From Nocardia vulneris (GTDB lineage Bacteria; Actinomycetota; Actinomycetes; Mycobacteriales; Mycobacteriaceae), in the NCBI RefSeq assembly GCF_001613425.1, contig NZ_BDCI01000039.1:1-64000 (forward strand): a stretch of 64,000 nucleotides of DNA. The letters are read 5' to 3'. Of the stretch, positions 57,940 to 64,000 are shown one piece after another; the first letter of the stretch is position 1; each line of letters begins with the position of its first letter. The notes beneath the pieces were generated by a model. That model was not told the DNA's origin, ran no database searches, and saw only the letters and a list, made by a program, of their open reading frames with translations. The translations under genes were made by a program, and so were the position numbers.

Positions 57940-59649
57940 CTAGCTTTTCAAGGCTTGGCTGATCGGGCTCCCTACCGATTGGGCCGCCAAGGCGGTCAAG
58001 ACGTCCAGCGAGGGTTGGGCTTCGGGCACAGCTTGGGCGAGGTAGGCCACGACCGGGGTGAGTGCGGCGATCGCCTGCTCGTCGAGGACCGGGTCGTGGT
58101 CGTGCGCCGACCTGTCGGCGAGTTGTGCCAGGGCTTTCGCCACGCCGGCACGCATGTCCGGATCTGCGGCCAGCGCTTCCATTACCCGAGGCGACAGGTT
58201 CATGAGGTCGTTGTAGGCGTCGCGTACTGCTCCCGTTTCGGGCAGGTGGCGATCGAGCGTGGTGCGCATCGCGGCCGCACCGCGACCGGGGCACATGACG
58301 CTGAGGCAGAACTCGATCAGCGCCGGTCCGTTCTCGACCATGACCTGTCGAGCCTCCTCGTACACGGGCTGGAAGCCGCGCAGTTCCTCGCCGCGCGGCA
58401 CCGGCTTGGAAGTCTCGATGGTGATGGACCGAACCTTGCGTTTGGCCGGGTCGACGAAGTTGCGGGAATACGCGTAATCGTCCACCGACGCCGACACCGG
58501 ATAGAGCAGCGGCGGCGAAACACTTTGCTGCACTGTGTAAACGCTGCCTCGCACCCTGGTGATGGCGTCGCGCATCAAGCCCGCGGTGCGCCGGTACCAG
58601 TCCAGATCCTCGGCGGGCATGTACTCGCGATAGAGGTTGTCGTTCGGAACTCCGCGGTCGGGATGCGGAACCCGGAAATTCATTGCCGGGTCGGTGGTCT
58701 GGTTGTCGTCATCACCCCACGGGTAGGCGATGATCTCGCCGAAGGAATGCACGTCGACCATGCCGATGATGTGCGGGAAAACGTCGAGCAGCCAGCGGAT
58801 GTTCCGGGTCTCCGGTTCCGAGAACGCCTGCGGCCCACGGTAAGTCTGATAGTCGCACGGGAACGCGGTGGTGCCGATACCGCTGTCGAACAGGAAGTCG
58901 TAGTTGCGGTTCACATCGACGCCCCGACAATCCGATCCGGGATTGTAGGAGCGATTCTTGCGCCACATCCGGTCGGCCGACATCACGAATTCCCGCCCAT
59001 CCGGGTTCACCAACGGCACGATGAAGATGTCCAACGAGTCCAGCAGCAGCCGCACGGTGCTGTTGCTGTAGGTGACCGGCCCGAAGGTGAGATCGGTGTC
59101 TTTCCGGTAGGCGGAGGTCAGGTGATACATCCAGTGGCACAGCAGATCCGGATTGATCAGCTCACGGGCATGCGCGCCGCCGAGCAGCAGCACCCCGTCC
59201 CGCTCGGCGCGGTCTCCGGCTCGGATGCGCAGCGCACTGATGGCTCTGCCCTCCACCGAAGCCAACGGCAATTGCACCCTCGTACAGAAAGCCGGACTGA
59301 GCCGCACCATCGAGGAAATCCAGCCCTCGATCTGGCTGTAGGTCAGATAACCGGCTGGGACAGAGAATGTTTCGACGTCTTGCGCTGCTATCGCGGAGGC
59401 CTTCGGTGGCGCGATCTCCAGCGGCGGGGTTTCGCGCACGGCCTGGACCGTGACGGTGTAACCATCCTCGGCGAGACCGCCGATCTCCGTCACCGAAAGA
59501 TATCCCGCAATCGTCACTCCGTCGTCGGCTCCGGCCACGGTCGCCCGGAACAGGTCGAGCCCCCGCCCGGACAGTGCGCGCATAGCGGCCGCACTTTCCG
59601 CCGAAACTTCAACGAAGTAGCGCTGAACACGCGGTTCCTGATCTGCCAT
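57940..59649 (-). CDS. M14-family zinc carboxypeptidase
   Basis: A 569-residue protein with an N-terminal domain of about 95 residues (RYFVEVSAESAAAMRALSGRGLDLFRATVAG), followed by a peptidase_M14 core. Zinc ligands are His160 and Glu163 (GAHARELINPD) and His301 (MVDVHSFGEIIAYPWG); substrate motifs are NPDGREF and the DVNRNYDF region; the catalytic Glu412 lies in ITIETSKP. All are intact. There is no signal peptide. A GGGGGAG ribosome site precedes the ATG at 59649. It is 28 bases upstream of the toxin gene, so it may process the toxin or its secretion partner, but an independent peptidase role is equally possible. Confidence 0.86.
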   Translation of the reverse strand: MADQEPRVQRYFVEVSAESAAAMRALSGRGLDLFRATVAGADDGVTIAGYLSVTEIGGLAEDGYTVTVQAVRETPPLEIAPPKASAIAAQDVETFSVPAGYLTYSQIEGWISSMVRLSPAFCTRVQLPLASVEGRAISALRIRAGDRAERDGVLLLGGAHARELINPDLLCHWMYHLTSAYRKDTDLTFGPVTYSNSTVRLLLDSLDIFIVPLVNPDGREFVMSADRMWRKNRSYNPGSDCRGVDVNRNYDFLFDSGIGTTAFPCDYQTYRGPQAFSEPETRNIRWLLDVFPHIIGMVDVHSFGEIIAYPWGDDDNQTTDPAMNFRVPHPDRGVPNDNLYREYMPAEDLDWYRRTAGLMRDAITRVRGSVYTVQQSVSPPLLYPVSASVDDYAYSRNFVDPAKRKVRSITIETSKPVPRGEELRGFQPVYEEARQVMVENGPALIEFCLSVMCPGRGAAAMRTTLDRHLPETGAVRDAYNDLMNLSPRVMEALAADPDMRAGVAKALAQLADRSAHDHDPVLDEQAIAALTPVVAYLAQAVPEAQPSLDVLTALAAQSVGSPISQALKS

Positions 59650-59847
59650 CACTCCCCCTGGGCCGCCCAAGTCTTTCCCTCACCCTGCCCGGAAATCCCC
59701 GCCCAGCCAACACCCCGGTCCACCCAACGGTCCGTCGATCGTTAGAGAAAGCATGGCGCACCATTCGCCTCGGAGAATTCACTGGCGGTTTGGGGTTGCT
59801 GTTCGTATGCTCCTTCGGTTCGAACGAGGCGTGAGGGAGAAGGTGCG

Positions 59848-61287
59848 GTGATCGTGGGCGAGGCGGCGTGGCAGGCGCTGGCGGAACGGATCGCGGGGCG
59901 GTTGGTGCGGCCCGGTGACTCCGGCTACGACGATGCCCGCGCCCTGCAGATACGGGAATTCGACACGGTACGGCCCGCGGGCGTGTGCTACTGCACGACC
60001 GTGGACGATGTGCGCGAGGCCGTATTGTTTGCCCGGGCGCACGCGCTGCCGGTCGCCGCTCGTTCCGGCGGGCACAGTTGCGCCGGCCACTCCACCACCG
60101 ACGGATTGGTCATCGATGTCACCGGAATCGCCGGGGTGCGGCGGGAAGGGACGCTGATCCGGGCGGGTGCGGGCATCCAGACCATCGATCTGCTCGAAGA
60201 AACGGTCCCTGACGGCTGGGTGATTCCGGCGGGCACCTGCGCGACCGTCGGACTGGCCGGGCTCACGCTCGGCGGCGGAATTGGCATCGCCACCCGCAAG
60301 TACGGGCTGACCTGCGACCGGGTGCGCGAGATCCAGGTCGTTGTCGCCGACGGCAGCATCCTCACCTGCGACGAACAACGGCATGCCGATCTGTTCTGGG
60401 CGTTGCGCGGCTGCGGCGGCGGCAACCTGGGCATCGTCACCGAACTGGTGCTGGAGGCGGTGCCGGCGGCACCCGTCACCAGCTACAGCCTGAGCTGGGA
60501 CTGGTCCGACGCGGCGCGCGTATGGGACGCGTGGCAAGGCTGGGCACCGCATGCGCCCGACGATCTGGCCTCGAATGTGCGCTTCGCGCTGGAACATCCG
60601 AAAGCCGGCGAGCAGCCGGAGGTCATGGTGCTCGGCGCCTGGCTCGGCGATCCGAGCGAACTGCCAGTGCTACTGGAGGATTTGCGACACAGAGTCGGCC
60701 GAGAACCGGACGCAGAGTTTCTGCACACCGGTTCATACGACGACACTCTGCGCACGTGGATGGGATGCGCGGAACTCACTCGCGCGCAGTCACATCGAGT
60801 CGGCACAAATCCGGAAGCACAGTTGCCACGCGATGGCTGGCATCGGGAGCGCGGACACTTCGTGCCCGAAACCATACCCGCCGAAGGCATTCAGCAGATC
60901 CTGACCGCGTTCACCGACACCCCGGCGGGCGATCAGATTCGCGCGCTCGAACTGGGCGCGATGGGCGGGGCATGCAATCGCGTCCCCGCCGACGCGACCG
61001 CCTTCGTGCATCGCGACCATCTTTACTACGCCGGTCTGGTGGTGGAGTCCCACGACGAGATCACCGACGATCTGCGTGCGAGCGGCTCCGCGTGGATCGA
61101 CACCTGCGAACCGATCCTGCGCCGCTGGTCCTCCCCCTACACGTACCAGAACCTCCCCGACCCAGCCCTGACCGACTGGCGCACAGCCTATTACGGCTCG
61201 AATTACCCCCGCCTGGCCGAGATCGCACACCGCTACGACCCCGAGGGATTCTTCCGACGCCGCCAGTCCCTCAGCACACCGGAATGA
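59848..61287 (+). CDS. FAD-linked oxidase of the berberine-bridge (BBE) type
   Basis: A 479-residue flavoenzyme. The PP-loop and covalent flavin site are conserved: His76 in ARSGGHSCAGHS and Cys131 in PAGTCATVGLAGLTLGGG, which suggests bicovalent FAD attachment as in BBE and GOOX enzymes. The C-terminal BBE segment is YYGSNYPRLAEIAHRYDPEGFF. Such enzymes oxidise sugars, alkaloid-like molecules or alcohols and produce hydrogen peroxide. No signal peptide is seen. It starts with GTG after GGGAGAAGG and stands alone. Confidence 0.88.
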   Translation: MIVGEAAWQALAERIAGRLVRPGDSGYDDARALQIREFDTVRPAGVCYCTTVDDVREAVLFARAHALPVAARSGGHSCAGHSTTDGLVIDVTGIAGVRREGTLIRAGAGIQTIDLLEETVPDGWVIPAGTCATVGLAGLTLGGGIGIATRKYGLTCDRVREIQVVVADGSILTCDEQRHADLFWALRGCGGGNLGIVTELVLEAVPAAPVTSYSLSWDWSDAARVWDAWQGWAPHAPDDLASNVRFALEHPKAGEQPEVMVLGAWLGDPSELPVLLEDLRHRVGREPDAEFLHTGSYDDTLRTWMGCAELTRAQSHRVGTNPEAQLPRDGWHRERGHFVPETIPAEGIQQILTAFTDTPAGDQIRALELGAMGGACNRVPADATAFVHRDHLYYAGLVVESHDEITDDLRASGSAWIDTCEPILRRWSSPYTYQNLPDPALTDWRTAYYGSNYPRLAEIAHRYDPEGFFRRRQSLSTPE

Positions 61288-61438
61288 CTCCCCTGTCACC
61301 GACACCGTGCTCGTCGACTGAGGAACCGGCGCAATCCACCGTCCTGATGCCGACGGCTAGGGATCGCAGCAATCGCGCGGCCGGAGCGATGGCCGCCACA
61401 CAGCCGAGAAGCGTTGTCCACCTTCGGACCTCGACGAC

Positions 61439-62116
61439 TCAACCGCGATATCCCGTGCCGCGTACTCGACGCTGGTATTCCGAGCACAGGTAGGTTTCCG
61501 GAACCCACTCCGTGCGCCGAAGACGCCAGATGTCGAATTTCGACCTGATGGCCAGATACCGTTCTTTGTCGTCGCGGAAGCACGCTATCCCCATCGCCTG
61601 CCCACTACTCGGCATATAGTCGGAGTACAGGCAGGTGAAACAGCACTTCAGGGAAACGCCCGCCGGCAACGCGTCAGCAAGTCGCGGAAGTCCGGTTTCC
61701 AGTGCATCACAGTCGGTTTCGTACTCTTCACCATCCAGGGACAGCGCGAGGTGCATCATGTCGTGCTCGGGATACGGATGCTGCGCGTACGTGAATCGGA
61801 TGACCTCCACCCGCCGAACACCCGATACCTCCACAGTGCAGGGCAACTCGCCGGTCACCGTGTACCGGGCGAGGTTGCCGGACCGGCCGTCCAGTGAAAA
61901 GATTTCGCGTGCGTGGGTATCGGCAGAATACGGTGTCAGGTCCTCGAGATCGCCCCGGACCCGGACACCTCTGATCACCGCTTCGAGGTCGAACAGTTCT
62001 CGTGAATCCGATACCTCATCCGGCTCGATTCGCCATTCGACCGGCTCCGCACCACGATCGTCTTCGTAGCCGCCGGGAAAGGACCACGCCCGCATCCGAT
62101 CCACCATGAAACCCAT
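61439..62116 (-). CDS. Protein of unknown function
   Basis: A 225-residue soluble protein that I do not assign to a family. It is acidic at the start (GYEDDRGAEPVEWRIEPDEV), strand-rich in the middle (REIFSLDGRSGNLARYTVTGELPCTVEV) and has a cysteine cluster near the end (SLKCCFTCLYSDYMPSSGQAMGIACFRDD, YLCSEYQRR). The compact end (FDIWRLRRTEWVPETYLCSEY) recalls immunity or effector-associated proteins but no clear match is evident. Starts at ATG 62116, 62107 and 62095 are all possible. It is on the opposite strand to its left neighbour and shares no operon with a recognisable gene. Confidence 0.6.
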   Translation of the reverse strand: MGFMVDRMRAWSFPGGYEDDRGAEPVEWRIEPDEVSDSRELFDLEAVIRGVRVRGDLEDLTPYSADTHAREIFSLDGRSGNLARYTVTGELPCTVEVSGVRRVEVIRFTYAQHPYPEHDMMHLALSLDGEEYETDCDALETGLPRLADALPAGVSLKCCFTCLYSDYMPSSGQAMGIACFRDDKERYLAIRSKFDIWRLRRTEWVPETYLCSEYQRRVRGTGYRG

Positions 62117-62222
62117 TGTCTCGCTGCGTGTGCCGCCACACCCAGAATCGCCGAATCTCGTGGATCGACACGACCGCACCACGAGATCGCTTGTCGCATC
62201 GAATATCGCGCGGCAAGGACGT

Positions 62223-62708
62223 TCAAGCCCTGCTTTCCACCAGTCTCTGCGACAGCCTGTCGCGCACGACCGCCGGCACTAGACCGACCGTGTCTCCACC
62301 GGATGCGGCGATTTCCTTGACCAGCGAGCTGGACACGGAACCGTAGGCCGGGTCGCTGGCGATGAAGAAGGTGTCCATGTCGGTGAGGGTGCGGTGGGTT
62401 TGCGCCATGGACTGTTCGTAGTCGAAATCGCCGCGGCGCAGGCCCTTCACGATCGCCGTGATCCCCTGTTCGCGCGCGAAATCCACCAGGAGGCCCGACC
62501 AGGACGCTACCTGCACGTTGCGGAGGTGAGCGGTGACCTCACACAGCATCTCGATGCGCTCGGCAAGGGTGAACATGGTGGTCTTGGTCGCGTTGACCAT
62601 CACGGTGACCACGAGTTCGTCGAATTGGGCGGCGGCCCGCTCGAACACGTTGAGGTGACCGTACGTCACCGGGTCAAAAGAACCGGTGCACAGGGCTTTC
62701 GACCGCAC
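62223..62708 (-). CDS. coaD: Phosphopantetheine adenylyltransferase paralogue (CoaD-like)
   Basis: A 161-residue nucleotidyltransferase with the CoaD signature TGSFDPVTYGHLNVFERAAAQFDE (Thr15-Tyr-Gly-His18), IVKGLRRGDFDYEQSMAQTHR, and SSSLVKEIAASGGD. CoaD makes dephospho-CoA in CoA synthesis. Differences from usual CoaD are NATK for NPAK, GLRRGDFDYE, one residue shorter, and YGSVSSS for the usual YSFVSSS. It starts with GTG overlapping the stop of a secreted-protein gene, not in the usual context near rsmD or recG. It could be a second CoaD or a related enzyme using a different substrate. Confidence 0.82.
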   Translation of the reverse strand: MRSKALCTGSFDPVTYGHLNVFERAAAQFDELVVTVMVNATKTTMFTLAERIEMLCEVTAHLRNVQVASWSGLLVDFAREQGITAIVKGLRRGDFDYEQSMAQTHRTLTDMDTFFIASDPAYGSVSSSLVKEIAASGGDTVGLVPAVVRDRLSQRLVESRA

Positions 62709-63142
62709 TAGAGGTGCAGGGCGATTGGGCCGGAGTCGGTCTTCCAGTATTTTCGGTTCAGTTGTGCGGTGCCGGTGCCTTCGGTGTAGGGCACGAGCAC
62801 GGGCATGCCGTTGGTCGGCTTCAGCACGACGGACCAGGTTTCCACCCGGCCGGTGCATTGCAGGGTTGCCCCGGGCGGAGAGCTGGTCAGTTGGATCGTG
62901 CCGCTGCCGTTGGTCTCCATCTGCGCGGAGACGTCGAGGTAACCGATGCCCGCCTCGCACAGGTAGGTGCCGGTGGCCTGCAAGCCCTCCGGAGCGGGCG
63001 TGACCACGGAGTTCAGCGTGATGAACTCGTCCTCGGGAGCGGCACTCGCCGGGATCGTGCACAGCACCGTGGCCGCGGCTCCCAACGCCGCCACCAACGC
63101 ACCTCTGCTACCGAGCATTGCGGTCCTCCTGACCGACGCCAC
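62708..63142 (-). CDS. Secreted protein of unknown function
   Basis: A 144-residue protein with a signal peptide (GALVAALGAAATVLCTIPASA, cleavage after ASA) and a mature part of about 110 residues with two cysteines (GTYLCEAGIGYLDVSAQM, ATLQCTGRVETWSVVL), which could form one disulfide in a small beta-sandwich. No family is recognised. It overlaps the CoaD-like gene by one base (TAGTG). The ATG at 63142 is preceded by AGGAGG. Confidence 0.7.
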   Translation of the reverse strand: MASVRRTAMLGSRGALVAALGAAATVLCTIPASAAPEDEFITLNSVVTPAPEGLQATGTYLCEAGIGYLDVSAQMETNGSGTIQLTSSPPGATLQCTGRVETWSVVLKPTNGMPVLVPYTEGTGTAQLNRKYWKTDSGPIALHL

Positions 63143-63231
63143 GAGAATTCGACCTCGATCGTAATCCGCCCCGCCCCCGCCCGTGCCGATTCCCGCAACT
63201 GGCCCCGCCCTGATCCCCTTACAGTGGCGGC

Positions 63232-63699
63232 ATGTCCGAGGGTGAACGCAGCGCAGGTCAGGTCGAGCTAATCGGGCCGGTTGCGGGGGTGTTCACGTAT
63301 GCGGTGGCGGCCGCACTCGTCGCGGCAGGACCTGTCATCGCCCTGGCCGGTGATTCGTTGTGGAATGGGTTGTGCCCGGGCATCATCACCATGCCGATCG
63401 GCGTCGCGCTTGCGGTGACCACATACCAATGGCGTTGGAACGCTAAGCGATTCGACAAGGCGGCGGTCCCCGCGACCGCGGAGATCATCGCGGTACGGAT
63501 CGTCGCGGGCGGCGAGAATCCGGACGTGGCCGAGCTGAAAGTCCGGATCAGCGGCCCCGGTTTCGACACTTTCGAAGCGGAGTGCGAGATACAGACCGGC
63601 GTCCCGTACCCGCGGCCGGGTGATCGCCGCCGCGTGGTCGTCGATCCGTCCGACCGCACCTTCGCGGTCGGCTATGACCACTTGTTCGAACCGGAGTGA
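63232..63699 (+). CDS. Membrane protein with a C-terminal soluble domain
   Basis: A 155-residue protein with two hydrophobic helices (VFTYAVAAALVAAGPVIALAG, IITMPIGVALAVTTYQW) followed by a soluble strand-rich domain of about 85 residues (ATAEIIAVRIVAGGENPDVAEL, GVPYPRPGDRRRVVVDPSDRTFAVGYD). The latter resembles the small beta-barrel of DUF3592-type proteins, but I am not certain. Function unknown. It is divergent from the secreted-protein gene. Confidence 0.65.
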   Translation: MSEGERSAGQVELIGPVAGVFTYAVAAALVAAGPVIALAGDSLWNGLCPGIITMPIGVALAVTTYQWRWNAKRFDKAAVPATAEIIAVRIVAGGENPDVAELKVRISGPGFDTFEAECEIQTGVPYPRPGDRRRVVVDPSDRTFAVGYDHLFEPE

Positions 63700-63731
63700 C
63701 ACCGGCCGCGTTTCCCGCGGTCGAGGTCCGG

Positions 63732-64000
63732 TCAGTCCAGCGCGGACGCCCACTCCGTGAGCACCTCGAAGTATCGGTCCGGCTCGGGGTCGTGCATGGT
63801 GTGCGGCGCGTCGAGAGCGGTGAAGGTGACCGGTTGACCGGTCGCCGCCAGCAAGCGACGGGCTTGCTGCGCCTGAATATCCGTCATCGCGCCCATGAGC
63901 CGCCCGGTCTCCGGGTCCGTCAAGTGGAAGTGGTGGGTCAGCAGGACCGGAACCCGATTCTGCGCAAGCATCGTGGCGTGGTCGCAGCCGGCGTTGGCGA
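63732..64000 (-). CDS. C-terminal part of an alpha/beta hydrolase (cut by the window edge)
   Basis: The last 89 codons or so of a gene that enters from beyond the right edge. The sequence TMLAQNRVPVLLTHHFHLTDP, GAMTDIQAQQARRLLAATG, FTALDAPHTMHDPEPDRYFE resembles the C-terminal third of alpha/beta hydrolases, with the catalytic His in APHTMHD. An internal ATG occurs at 63971, but the frame continues upstream without a stop, so it is not the true start. Confidence 0.7.
   Translation of the reverse strand, partial: ANAGCDHATMLAQNRVPVLLTHHFHLTDPETGRLMGAMTDIQAQQARRLLAATGQPVTFTALDAPHTMHDPEPDRYFEVLTEWASALD

Noticed and set aside
53442..59670. The tRNA-to-toxin segment as a complete integrative island
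   Set aside because: No integrase gene and no second copy of the tRNA 3-prime end was seen in the window, so no att pair can be shown.

Overview
The window looks like chromosomal DNA of a high-GC, mycolic-acid-containing actinomycete, most probably Nocardia or a close relative. This is an inference from gene content: two Ag85-type mycolyltransferases, an MmpL exporter beside a Mas-like polyketide synthase and a PapA-type acyltransferase, a DosR/DosS pair, a furA-katG pair, an EspR-like regulator and an F420-type (Ddn-like) reductase. No rRNA gene or CRISPR array is visible. One tRNA was found.

Layout. 1-4.3 kb: an amino-sugar (probably GlcNAc) utilisation operon (SIS deaminase/isomerase, BadF-type kinase, sugar-porter MFS) divergent from a GntR regulator, with two palindromic operators between them. 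4.3-10.4 kb: small metabolic and membrane genes, a trypsin-like protease paired with a membrane protein, an EspR-like regulator, and a MerR gene. 10.5-17.9 kb: a TAP-type hydrolase, an ABC exporter plus NarL-type two-component operon, a lipoprotein, and a SRPBCC-ArsR-VOC operon with twin operators. 18-35.5 kb: the lipid region, with MmpL divergent from a one-module reducing PKS and PapA, then a Ddn-like protein, an unrecognised protein, two mycolyltransferases, a SRPBCC-acyl-CoA ligase fusion and a DHA2 exporter. 35.7-43.7 kb: a stress and dormancy block with furA-katG, an Acg-like nitroreductase, a lipoprotein hydrolase and dosR-dosS. DosR-like boxes lie before dosR and before the nitroreductase. 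43.8-53.5 kb: a sugar dehydrogenase, propeller and membrane proteins, a ROK regulator with a carboxylesterase, and an ECF41-type sigma factor surrounded by three VOC genes. 53.6-59.7 kb: an accessory segment with a tRNA-Tyr of unusual sequence, an IS30-family element inserted in the remains of an older element, and a polymorphic ADP-ribosyltransferase toxin locus with duplicated small acidic genes, a collapsed toxin copy and an M14 peptidase. 59.8-64 kb: a BBE-type oxidase, an unrecognised protein, a CoaD paralogue, secreted and membrane proteins, and the C-terminal end of an alpha/beta hydrolase cut by the window edge.

How the parts may work together. The lipid region has the parts expected for an exported acyl-lipid: acyl activation (ligase), chain extension (PKS), acyl transfer (PapA), transport (MmpL, DHA2) and extracellular acyl transfer (Ag85 type). 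The product cannot be read from sequence. The toxin segment resembles a contact-dependent or type VII-type effector locus that has undergone duplication and decay. The DosRS block suggests hypoxia or nitric-oxide control of at least the nitroreductase and of dosR itself.
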